A program made the translations under genes and the position numbers. A DNA stretch of 64,000 nt from Siphonodentalium dalli (lineage: Eukaryota > Mollusca > Scaphopoda > Gadilida > Siphonodentaliidae): the NCBI GenBank assembly GCA_032622095.1, contig CP136063.1:205207934-205271933 (forward strand), read 5' to 3'. Position 1 is the first letter of the stretch. Every line of letters begins with the position of its first letter. Of the stretch, positions 43,835 to 54,229 are shown piece by piece. The notes under the pieces are model-generated. The model saw only the letters and a list, made by a program, of their open reading frames with translations. It had not been told where the DNA came from and did not search any database.

Positions 43835-45408
43835 TCTTGCGGAAATTATCAAAATTTTATTTCTAAATTATTACTTACAACGAAGACCGCATGCCCCTTT
43901 AAGTGCGAACTGTCTCCAATAAGATGCAATATACGGTCAGATACACACTATTTAATTCATTAAACGTTAGTTCATTCAATTTCTCTTTCACATTGTTTAA
44001 TAGCAACCTTCCTCAAAATGTGGTCTGTATCGAGGACAGTCTGTCGTGGAGCCAGGGAATGTATTAAGGTAGCGATTCGATTCTCAAGCGACTCAATTCT
44101 TTATTATCACAACCCACAATGAAACATGTATACGGGTGCATTCACTAGTAACGCTGTTACTGCCTCACAGTTATTTCAACCCCGTGTACGTGGTATCGCA
44201 AAACTGGACTGACCATTGCATATTTCCTCGACGGTGGGGGTGGGGGGGGGGGGGGTGCAGCACCATGAGTCCTGCAACCACTCCTGATTTATAACTTGAT
44301 ATTTTAGTTGACAGTCATGTCTGACGTGTCTGTATGCTACGAGTGATTAATCTAATATGCAATATGCAGCAATTTATTTATATAATTATGAACATATTAT
44401 TACAGCTTTAAATTTGAAGGTATATACAGAAGGTGGTGTTGCTGTGTCTTCGTTTGGGAAAAGGGTTGTTTAGCTACGAGTTCCCAACAGCGTCACCTTT
44501 CCTCTCTTGTGTTATACATGACAATTTATTGTATACGCACAATTTGCAACTGGAATATTTAAGTAAAACATTATATTGTGAATTCTTTCCCAGATAATCC
44601 CGGTTGATGTATAATATTCAACTCAAACCCTTAGTTATTCGAAGATTTCGAGAACCAGCCCCCCCCCAATCATGGATTATGGTCGAAAATGTTGTAATTC
44701 AAGCCTGTACAGGCTAAAATTGTGACAGTTAGAAACTTGTTCAATCTTTGGCGTGAGAAACATATACTCTTCTATAAATTCTGGGTGAAAATGGGGGGAG
44801 GGGGTGTGGCTCTTTTTAATTTCAGCACTGTACGCGCATTAATTTTTTGGCGCTGTTATGGGTATTTGCATGTAAATTCCAATTGAAAATAATCACATGA
44901 GCTCGCTCTCAAATTATTCGAGCAATCTCAACAAGCCTGAATTGTCCTAAAAGCGCTTCACATTCTGCCATATTTTATTTTTGTTTTGGATGACCCTGTT
45001 TCCAAGAAATGACGAGAAACAAATCAAGTATAAAATCGACGGACTCAAACCACTTTTCGAAATGAATTAAAACCGTGAAACACAGCAACAGATATAAGAC
45101 AGGATTTATTCATTTCGGCATTGATGAAAGAAGACATGTTTATCACTGGCCTGAAATGTCTTGATAACAATTAGTTTGATAATGGCTTATAACTACTCAC
45201 TGGTCTCGCCTGTTGAAATTGACCGATCGCGCACAGGCGATTAATACTATCACTGATTGGTGTGACCATGTAAAATACATCGAATACATGGATTTCACAT
45301 ACATAAATTACATATAAGTGTGTATCCACCCTTAAGGGTCGCTGAGTGGTCGGTCATTCTTGTCGGTTTTGTCGTCATAGGCACGAATCCTCTTCTGAAT
45401 ACATTTGT
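43835..45408 (+). other. Right half of unit C, non-coding
   Basis: Matches 38,440-40,028. The G-run (44,235-44,255) and C-run (44,656-44,667) differ in length from unit B, as expected for slippage. No gene is seen. Confidence 0.5.
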
Positions 45409-46119
45409 TCAAAAAGTCGTTTTTGTTTGTTGTGCGCATCGAAATTTTGTAGATCGAGGTCTATAAATACATCCTATGATATATATTTCATGTTTTCTGA
45501 ATTCAAGCTCAATGAACACAGTTTCGATAACATGTGGGATAAATATTGATAGATCGGGCCTGTTTCTATGCGTGACAGTGTCCATTATGTAAATACTAAC
45601 ACCGCCCCTACCATCATCGTGATCATGCCTTGATTTAAATTCCATGGAGTGATGACCGGAGAGTTTAAAGTCCAATGCTTGGTGTATTTTAAATGTTTCG
45701 GTTAGCGATATTATATCAAGATTGTTGTCATTGGTTTTCATGTCACATAAAAGATTTTGTAAGTTTTGAAAATTTGTGTTGATGCTTCTGCAGTAAAGAC
45801 CAAACATTGACAGTTTAGTCTTCTTGTAGAAAATATCTTTCGCTTGTAGATTTGAGAAGTAACGGCAATTGTTTTGATCAAAAACAGACAGAGTTGGTTC
45901 TTCATCTTCCTCTAGACTAGCGCATTTGGCTGCAAGATCAAAATTATGCGCTTCCTTAACCTCACTCAGTGTTACGTTATTTGTGGCCATAAGGTGATTT
46001 GTTGATATTTTTATAACATATGTGCCCTTGTTCAGATCAGTCAGCATATACCCGTGATTTAAGTACGGTCTGCACACGACGTCGCACCTGTAAATAATAT
46101 TAGACATTGTAAGATGCAT
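45409..46119 (-). pseudogene. LINE 5' fragment with endonuclease, unit C (open over 236 codons)
   Basis: The minus-strand frame is open from an ATG at 46,119 to a stop at 45,409. It has an ORF2 leader, then LSMFGLYCRSINTNFQNLQN, LDIISLTETFK (catalytic Glu), GRGGVSIYI and IIGCIYRPRST. The rest of the endonuclease and the whole RT are absent, so it cannot act in retrotransposition. It lacks the 5-bp insertion of unit B. Confidence 0.75.
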
Positions 46120-46354
46120 TTGTTTTCATAGAAACAATTTTCTTTAGTGGGTATATTAATTTTAATAGTTTCACACCATGAACTCAGGCAATTGATAGCA
46201 GTATTTTAAGTTGTTTAAGGGAAAGAGCTTTCGAAATTGAATTTTAAGCCAAAAATAACTTTTATTTCTGGTAGTGACCATGGATTTTCCCAAGTTCACG
46301 GGAAAATTATTGACTTTGACATAATTTTGATCGGATGAGCATTTAAGAAAAAAA

Positions 46355-46360
46355 TATAAA
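46355..46360 (+). promoter_or_regulatory. TATA-box candidate, GTPase copy D
   Basis: TATAAA in the conserved leader, with a shorter (AAC)n tract than the other copies. Resemblance only. Confidence 0.3.
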
Positions 46361-46598
46361 TTGGGTGGAAACTAAAGATGAGAATACAGAATATGTCTAT
46401 ATAGAGGAAACCAAAGCAACAACAACAACAATAAACAAATGTGAACTTCACCTTCACCATCCTGACAACGCTAAACGGAAAAAACACATTATATATAGTG
46501 AAAGGAACGGCGGCGTGGTGTGTTTCTAAGTCCTTATATGTGCTAATTGCGTGGGATATCTAATCCGCGAATGACGTTTGCATGCCGTATATAATGAT

Positions 46599-47303
46599 AT
46601 GCTAGGCATCAAGAAAATATGTAACTATACCATTGCCATGTGCTCCGATGTATCACGATTCCAGAAAGAGGAAATGGATTACACAAATGCGACATGCGGC
46701 CACATTAACATTGTCAAAATCGCGGTAATCGGCACAAATGGCGTCGGAAAAACGAGTTTCTTAAATCGTCTGTTAGACCACCCTCATTCGAGAGAAGTCA
46801 ATTCGACGACGATAATGGCGTCGTTGGAGATGAGAGAAATGGAGATAAGGAACAAGATAGCTGAAGATGTCCTCATCGAATTTTACGAGGTACCCGCTGT
46901 GCGACAGTTTCAACATTTCAAAAGTTATCTTCAACGAACGTGCGACGCCTTCATTTTTCTCTATTCGCAAACTCAACCCGATTCTTTTCAAAATGTCTTC
47001 AGGGCCATAACTGAAATCCAGCGAATGAGACCTAGAGAATGTGTGCCAATGGCTGTTTTATCGAACAAAGCAGATTTGCTTGAAGATTTGGACGCACATA
47101 TTGGCTCTAAAGGTCTAGAACTATTGGTGGATCAGGAGATATTTTATTCTTCGTCAAAGGGAGCTTTCAAAGGTTTCGATGTGCTCAAAATGCTTCTTGG
47201 GCAACTCGGAATGGCGTGTGATGACATAACTACTGACGAAAAGCCCGAAAGGAATTCGGTGAAGTCGATTGTTGCCGCGATGAGGCGCAGACTGACACTA
47301 TAG
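46599..47303 (+). CDS. Atypical Ras-superfamily GTPase, copy D (tail lost by 2-bp insertion)
   Basis: 234 residues. The motifs are as in the other copies; it differs by Ile for Val in GHINIV before the P-loop and Ala for Pro in LDAHIG, the latter shared with E. The sequence encoding the basic tail is still present downstream. However, a TA insertion (CACTATAGAG instead of CACTAGAG) creates an immediate stop after RRRLTL. The truncation is therefore recent and independent of the deletion in B and C. Confidence 0.7.
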   Translation: MLGIKKICNYTIAMCSDVSRFQKEEMDYTNATCGHINIVKIAVIGTNGVGKTSFLNRLLDHPHSREVNSTTIMASLEMREMEIRNKIAEDVLIEFYEVPAVRQFQHFKSYLQRTCDAFIFLYSQTQPDSFQNVFRAITEIQRMRPRECVPMAVLSNKADLLEDLDAHIGSKGLELLVDQEIFYSSSKGAFKGFDVLKMLLGQLGMACDDITTDEKPERNSVKSIVAAMRRRLTL

Positions 47304-48253
47304 AGAGAAAACCGTCGCGGAGTTGGTCGCTAAGTTTTCCATCAAGCTTGTTATGTTCCTCGGGAGTCAAACGTCGCTCCCGAAGGGGCAGGCCGCACTG
47401 TTCTCTCTGATTTGTAAATTGTAAATTGATTTCTGAAATGGCGATTCACGTAATATGATTATGTATATATAGCACCGCTTTCTGTGACTAAGATGCATCT
47501 TGATCGAACATTTAACATCTGAATTTGGTGATATTCACAGTAATTATTATTTTTGAATCCTTAAAATTGATTAAAATAATGTGGTTCACATTTTAAAGAT
47601 GAATTTAGTGCTGAAAACCAATTTGTATGCAGCCTATTTTATTTCTTACGTTTTCTAGATTATAAAATAGAACGTTTGGACAAAAAGTGGCACATTATAT
47701 GGACACAAGGCACGCTGTAGGTAAATATAAGTCTGTAAACACATCACAACTATAAAAAGAACATGGAGAAATAGATACACTGTGTTCTTATATTCGCTAT
47801 TGATACTTCTGCAATAACGAAATTTCGTGTGTTGAAATAATTGTTATGTAAACGAAACTGTTACAGTGATTTTTCAACAACGACCGATAACCGTGCAGTA
47901 TGTTACAATACATGTATAATAATTGTATTTTACTCTGAATTTTGAGAATCAATTTTCAATGATTTCACCCTTCCAATGTTTACTGTCAACTTTGGTATCT
48001 TATGGGATTAATTGGACTTTTATCGGTAATTCCACCTGACAGTAATGTTAAACGTGATGTTTATATAACAATGGTTTTGAGAAGCGAAATCTCATTATTG
48101 GAGAGATATTAAGAATGGGAATAAGAACGAAATCGAGCCATTTGTGTATGTATTTATCTTGTTTATTATTGTTATTTTACAGACTTTTACAAATAAAATG
48201 TTATTTCGCATGAACCCACTTGGAAGACATTGGATGCCTTTAAAGACGCTATC

Positions 48254-48706
48254 TTAAGGGTACTCAATCCGATTAAGCACCCCTCAATTACTATGTCTTT
48301 TGCTTCGGGGTAAAAAATATTTGATTCGAGTCGAGGAACCCACCCATCAAAGCTCAGAGTGATCAGATATCGATTTTTGAAGTTTGTCAATTTTTGGAGA
48401 TGTGGGCCAGTACCTCGTGATCAAACAGACAAATTGCGGGTGTAAGATGGATAACTCTAAAATCAAGTGGCTATTATTGTCAATAGTAACCACTTGATTT
48501 TCGAGTTATACATCTCACACCGCAATTTGTCTGTTTGAGCACGAGGTTCTGGCCCACATCTCCAAAAATCAACAAACTTTAAAAATCGATATCTGATCAC
48601 TCTGAGGTTTGATGGGTGAGTTCCTCGACTCGAATCAAATATTTGTTACCCCCGAAGCCAAAGAAATAGTAATTTAGGGGTGCATAATCGGATTGAGTAC
48701 CTTTAA
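48254..48706. repeat. Large inverted repeat IR1, unit D
   Basis: About 453 bp, with the apex intact except for one change in the left inner stem (AAGTGGCTA). Confidence 0.8.
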
Positions 48707-49151
48707 TTGACCTTGAATTTTCTGTACGTTCACTTCACTTAATTTCAATATACAATTTAAAAATAGAATAAATACTACAATACTAATCTTGTTTGGTTCT
48801 ATAACGAAATTAAATCATCAACTATATATGTATCCATGAAATGTCACATTACATGCATGTTTCAGCGGAATGTGCATATTAAATTATATTTTCTGATGTA
48901 TAACTCGAGGTCTTTGTTCTCTTTAAAATGTTCATTAATGTATTTGCATATATGTATATACGTGCAATAATGTTGTCTATTCGTGTGCCGCATTACCGTG
49001 TATTTGGTGATTGGAATAAAATTATAAAATTTCAAATTGACATTAGTACATTAGTTATTATATACCAGGAGATTGTCCGTCAAAATGATGGTCGTTTCAG
49101 AATTGTGCACGTGATTTCATCAAATACGTTAGCGCAATAGGCCATGTCGCG

Positions 49152-49323
49152 GTCATATTGGATCCATCCAGCCCCGTTCCGTTTTAGCGCTACATGTCAA
49201 AGTTCTGCAGTAGCATTCCATATATGGAGCTTTTGAATATTCATGAATTTCATAAATAGAATGCTACCCCAGAACTTCCACCTGTAGCAATAAAAAAACG
49301 GGGCTGGATGGATCCAATATGAC
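49152..49323. repeat. Inverted repeat IR2, unit D
   Basis: 172-bp MITE-like element with perfect outer arms. Confidence 0.8.
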
Positions 49324-49546
49324 AGCCCTCAGTGGCAAGGCGTATTGAAAGCATCAATTAAAATTAACTTTTTAGGATTTCCTCTACCCATCGCCCCATT
49401 CCAATGCATTATTGTATATTACTACCGATAGGGGTGTTACTGTGTTCTGAAACCTGAAAAAACTTCGACGAAAGTCCCAGCCGGAGTGTGGTTTTGTGGT
49501 TGTATAGTGTTCTCAGAAGTACGCGGGCCTAGCGATCGTACTTGAA

Positions 49547-49645
49547 ATGGGTGTCAGTGGCACTGTAGTTCAACTTGGAGATGTGATGATGCCATACATT
49601 GCCGTCAATGGTGCGATATGGAATGAGGACAGTTTAAATGTTTAA
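49547..49645 (+). CDS. Small ORF, 32 codons, unit D
   Basis: Counterpart of 22,545-22,643; reads MGVSGTVVQLGDVMMPYIAV at the start. Not recognised. Confidence 0.2.
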   Translation: MGVSGTVVQLGDVMMPYIAVNGAIWNEDSLNV

Positions 49646-49916
49646 GCAACACCATGCAGAGGTCAGCCAGCATAGCCATTTTAAAAGTTTGGGATCAATT
49701 GGACGAAAACGGTTGGCCGTAGGGCGTGCTGAAGTATTTAGTCATCAAAGCAAGAGTGTTCGCTTATTTTATTGTCGGGTGGTGTTAACCATGCTAACAC
49801 AATTCGGCATCAAATATACCAAGCAGCAAAACAGAGAGTTCAGTCCCCACGCTACGCGATGTCTGAACGCTGCCTGCACGTGTATGTTCTTAATTCAATC
49901 TAAACAAAATTATTGA
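49638..49916 (+). CDS. Hypothetical 92-residue ORF, unit D
   Basis: ATG to stop, starting MFKQHHAEVSQHSHFKSLGS. It overlaps the small upstream ORF by 8 bp. The copy in unit E (57,245) is identical in protein sequence, but the surrounding DNA is equally conserved, so this is no proof of selection. The later part includes CTACGCGATGTCTGAAC, also present in unit A without the ORF start. Function unknown; possibly not a gene. Confidence 0.25.
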   Translation: MFKQHHAEVSQHSHFKSLGSIGRKRLAVGRAEVFSHQSKSVRLFYCRVVLTMLTQFGIKYTKQQNREFSPHATRCLNAACTCMFLIQSKQNY

Positions 49917-50224
49917 AGTTTTGCCAGTTTCAATTCAATCTGGCTTGATCTAGACCATTATCAAATGAATATGGACGGTTCAGTTTCTCAGAATAATGCA
50001 GAATGAATTGTAACCTACCAAATTCTCAAATAAATAAATGCGACATTTCTTCACATTACTTTTATGTATATACGTGCAGCGGTAGGTCCTGCGTAGGGGA
50101 CTGAACTCTGCCTGTAGCTTGCAAATATACAAGTGAAACACTAAGCGTGCTATTCGCCCCGCTCCTCAGTTTAGAGAGTGGGCAATACTAAATATTTGTA
50201 TGGATGTTATTTTCTAAATTTTTA

Positions 50225-50960
50225 AAACGGGCTATAAATACACCAAATACGATGATCCATGCCCAAGTTACAAGCTGAAATTTTCATACGGATACAAAAT
50301 TCAGAAATTACCAAGTCAAACACGGGCTGTGACTGTTAGAAATGAATGAACGAAACCCGTATTATATGTGGGTATAATTTACCGCATGCTGAGCTATCGC
50401 CATACCAAAGCACAGCCGTAGCTGATTATCCATGCCCGAATTTCAAGCTGAAATGTCGGTACAGAGACAAAATTAACACATTTGCATGCGAGTCGAACAA
50501 GGGCCGTAACTCTGGAAAAATGAATGGACGAAATATGTAGTAAGTCGGTATCATTATATAGAGCTGAGTGTGTTATCGCCATGCAAAAGCACAACTGAAT
50601 CAGATTATCCTTGCCCAAATTACAAACTGAACTGTTCTTTCGGACATAAAATTCACAACGTCAAACAAGGGCCGTAACTTTGGTAAACAATGCAGGAAGA
50701 AACCTGTAGTATGTGGATATCCTTTCCCCAAACATGTGCTATCACCATGTCCAAGAACAACGAAATCCAACAATTAACACCCGAGTTACAAGCTGAAATG
50801 TTCGTACGGAAATAAATTTCCTAGTCAAGCAAGGACGATAACTCTGGTAAAAAATAATGCACGAAACCCGTAGTATCTGGATATCCTTTTCCCCAACATG
50901 TGCTATTACCATGCGCTAAAGGACAACAGCAGAATCCGGTAATTAACACCCGAGTCACAA
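50225..50960 (+). repeat. Tandem repeat array of about 130-170 bp, unit D
   Basis: About five diverged units with GTCAAACA-GGGC-GTAACT-TGG, GACGAAACCCGTAGTAT-TG, CATGTGCTATCACCATG and CCGAGTTACAAGCTGAAATG blocks. Also in E (57,840-58,570) and partly in A. Confidence 0.75.
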
Positions 50961-51329
50961 GGTGACATGGTCGGGTTGAGACGTCCCGACGTATACGTAC
51001 TGACGGACGGACGGCTATATATGCCTAGAACATCCTATTCGTGGCATGATAAACGTAGAATTGAACATTTATTTGCCCCTCGACATCACTACCGCGTTGT
51101 GAATATTCATTACCCGTAGTTTGACTGAAATAAATGCCCAATTCGTGTTGGGCGTTGGATCGATTGGGCATGACCAACGCCATGCATGCAACAATGCAAA
51201 AAAGCGAAACCTCTTGCAGTGATGCCGATAAAAATAATTGTGACACTTTTTCCAGGGTTGTAATAGAAATTTCGTAGAGGTGTACTTTCCTGCGACACTT
51301 TTCTCATAACAACACGGCATCTACAGAAA

Positions 51330-51530
51330 TGCCCTAAATAATCGATTCCTTAACCACAGCAGAATTATTGGTAATTTTTCAGGATTTAGTCGGAAATATG
51401 GCTTGTTGCCATTCATCGGAAAGCTCTCAGTGAGAACTTTCCGATGAATGGCAACAAGCCATATTTCCGTTTAAATCCTGAAAAATTACCCATAATTCTG
51501 TTGTGGTTAAGGAGTCGATTATTTAGGGCA
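51330..51530. repeat. Palindrome IR3, unit D (about 201 bp)
   Basis: The arms start TGCCCTAAATAATCGA and end TCGATTATTTAGGGCA. The inner stem is GGCTTGTTGCCATTCATCGG/CCGATGAATGGCAACAAGCC, and the centre is AAGCTCTCAGTGAGAACTT. Only a few mismatches occur over about 95-bp arms. Confidence 0.85.
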
Positions 51531-51807
51531 TTACTGTACATGTATAGACGCTCCATTTCTATCGATATTACTATGAATATCTGGTCTGCTTGATAACGTG
51601 GAGAAATAAATACATGTAATAGAATTACTTTGAAATAAGCTCCTATCTGTGTTCACAGTCGGCAGCGTTGGAAAAATGCACACCGAAAACGGAACGTGTA
51701 ACTACCGAGTACCGAGAACGTGATGCGACATCGAACCATGCCCATTCAAGTGATTACAGCATGTGGTGTAGCGGATATCGGGCATGTCCTTCATGTAAGA
51801 ACACACC

Positions 51808-51981
51808 AACCCTATCTCTAACCCTAACCCTAGCCCTAGCCCTAACCCTAGCCCTATTGAGCATAACCATAACCATAACCCTACCCCTAACCCTAACCCT
51901 AACCCTAACCCCTACCCCTAACCCTGACCCTAACACTAACCCTGACCATAACCCTAACCATAACCTTAACCCAACCTAACA
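51808..51981 (-). repeat. Degenerate telomere-like (CCCTAA)n tract, unit D
   Basis: CCCTAA and variants (CCCTAG, CCATAA, CCCCTAA, CCCTGA) over about 170 bp. It is the metazoan telomere unit in degenerate form, so it is interstitial rather than an active end. The G-rich strand is the minus strand. Confidence 0.85.
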
Positions 51982-52357
51982 CATATGGAGAATGGATGGT
52001 GGTGCGTGGTTTCGTGTATTCTTACATGAAGGATATACCGTATATCGCATTGAGAGATTTTCGATTTTGTTCCTGCATAACGACGACAGAGTAGAATTAC
52101 ATCCCTTATACTACAGATGACCCATCCATACCAAACTGTATCGTTATCACACCAACATGTTCAATTCACAGGCTCTTGTGCTATTGCACTATGGAAATAG
52201 ATTCAGTGAGATCCACATATATTGAACCGCATTTTTCTCTAGTCACTTTGTAATCTTCATGAAACCATGTCTCCGTACAATATACTAATGTTTTTCAACT
52301 CACCTAAAAATGGCACTTTCTGATTGGCCGTGAGCTGCGTCATATATTGTTTAGTGT

Positions 52358-52414
52358 TGTGCTAAATTTAGCACACTACTACACTTGCATATAGTTTCGT
52401 GCTAAATTTAGCAC
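52358..52414. promoter_or_regulatory. Pair of GTGCTAAATTTAGCAC palindromes
   Basis: Perfect palindromes at 52,359-52,374 (18 bp with flanking T/A) and 52,399-52,414, whose starts are 40 bp apart. Just upstream lie an inverted CCAAT box (GATTGG at 52,322) and CATATATTG. It resembles a double binding site for a dimeric protein; no binding factor is known to me. The same pair occurs at 63,026-63,081. Confidence 0.35.
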
Positions 52415-52882
52415 AATACTCTACCAAACTCGCAAAAATCAACGGTTAAGAGATCTAGAGAAAATATATATGGAAATGTATTCACCAATTTACTGAGCCA
52501 TGACCAATGCAAGTGAAATCAAAACGTTATTTTGAAATATATATTCAATGGAAAGAAGTCTACTTAGTACGAAGCGGCAACATTCGTTTGAATTTACTAT
52601 GCGGTTCCGTTTCGGTTTTCGTGCATTCAAAAACAAAACTTAAGTACTATGCGATTCGGTTTATTATGATTCTCTTAAACTATTTGATTTAAGTAAAACT
52701 AGTTGTTATACCGAATGGACTTTGCACAGTCCAGCAGTTTGTTTTGGTGTGATACATATTTGTATTGTAGGCCCTATATATGCATGCTACAAGTTCGAAA
52801 TGTTCAGTGAAATATAATATATAGAGCATGTTTTGTCGTTGACTACGTGGATATAGTGCCAACTGGAGTGTGCACATGTATA

Positions 52883-53879
52883 GTAGTGATGCGGACCGGA
52901 CCGCTTTGGACCGGTCCGGACCGGGTGTCACTGGACCGGACCGGACCGCTTTTTGCCGCCGGTCCGGTCCACTATTTTACTTCAGTTATAATAAACTATC
53001 GCGAATATTATTGCGTATTTGCCGTCATATCAATTAGCAACGATGTATTGACGCATTCAAGTGGTTAATATCTATTAAACGTTTGATGCCACGAAAACAA
53101 TGTATAGATGTACTTTGTACATGTCACTTTCCTTATAATGTATCAATGTAACACTGGCCAACACTATATGTAGCACCCTATCAATGTGACAAACATGCAA
53201 CTGAATGAGTATGGAACTATTTGTCATAAACAATGTAACATGGCATCAACTAATTAATTTGGATGGATATCGAATCGAGTATTCTATTGTTTTTCACAGT
53301 TATATGTATCGAAGAAACATGCAAACCACATTACATAGTACATACACAAGACAGTCACATTAATCCAATAGTAGTTGTACTTCCGTCAATGTATCACATT
53401 ATTATATAATTACTGTAATTGTCAGGACTATACAATCAGCCATCACAATCCCCAAGACTCCAATATTAATGTAGTAGTCATATTAGTACACATTTGTATA
53501 ATTGTCATCAGTATAGTTATTTCGTTTAAATTTCAATTTAATGAAAATAAGTATGATACGAATCATGCATACGATGAGTTGAGTGCCATGTTAGATTGGT
53601 TATAATACATTCTGGTCCTAGCTATATATCTGTCCAATACATTTAATTAGTGCATGATCGCATTACTAGAAATACTATTATCGTGCATCGTTCCCACTAT
53701 ATCCCACCAGAGACAGACAAGGATGCATACAATCGGCAAACAATGAAAGTTTTAACATATATGGACTCATTGCAATGCACTGAACTCAGTGATCTTATAG
53801 TTTGTACTATACACAGTAAAAACTTTGAGAAAACAGAGAATTCATTAACATATAGCCTATTATAGGTGGACCGGACCGG
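52883..53879 (+). mobile_element. GGACC-rich insertion, possible hAT-like remnant
   Basis: Inserted between units D and E. It starts TAGTGATGCGGACCGG, like the ends of many hAT transposons, followed by overlapping GGACCGG/CCGGTCC words to 52,975. About 900 bp of AT-rich DNA with short ORFs follow (53,375-53,605; 53,650-53,865, no domain recognised), and it ends GTGGACCGGACCGG. The right end is not a clear inverted copy of the left, so the assignment is weak. Confidence 0.4.
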
Positions 53880-53976
53880 ACTTTTATTTCTGGTAGTGAC
53901 CATGGATTTTCCCAAGTTCACGGGAAAATTATTGACTTTGACATAATTTTGATCGGATGAGCATTTAAGAAAAAAA

Positions 53977-53982
53977 TATAAA
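53977..53982 (+). promoter_or_regulatory. TATA-box candidate, GTPase copy E
   Basis: TATAAA in the conserved leader, followed by the longest (AAC)n tract of the family. Resemblance only. Confidence 0.3.
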
Positions 53983-54229
53983 TTGGGTGGAAACTAAAGA
54001 TGAGAATACAGAATATGTCTATATAGAGGAAACAAAAACAACAACAACAACAACAACAACAATAAACAAATGTGAACTTCACCTTCACCATCCTGACAAC
54101 GCTAAACGGAAAAAACACATTATATATAGTGAAAGGAACGGCGGCGTGGTGTGTTTCTAAATCCTTATATGTGCTAATTGCGTCGGATATCTAATCCGCG
54201 AATGACGTTTGCATGCCGTATATAATGAT

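Larger units (their letters stand above)
40885..46257 (+). repeat. GTPase repeat unit C
   Basis: Starts ACTTTTATTTCTGGTAGTGA, the same left end as D and E. Length about 5.37 kb. Near-identical to B except for scattered substitutions, an intact IR1 apex and small indels. Confidence 0.85.
46258..52882 (+). repeat. GTPase repeat unit D
   Basis: It has the left half of B and C without the gene-tail deletion, then the A/E-type right half from about 49,490: sORF, 92-codon ORF, tandem repeats, palindrome IR3, telomere-like tract and TGTGCTAAATTTAGCACA palindromes. It ends at GCACATGTATAG (52,882), where a GGACC-rich insertion begins. Confidence 0.85.

Noticed and set aside
51754-51979. Open frames on both strands across the telomere-like tract
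   Set aside because: Hexamer repeats have no stop in some frames; the peptides are pure LTLTLT or VRVRVR-type repeats.
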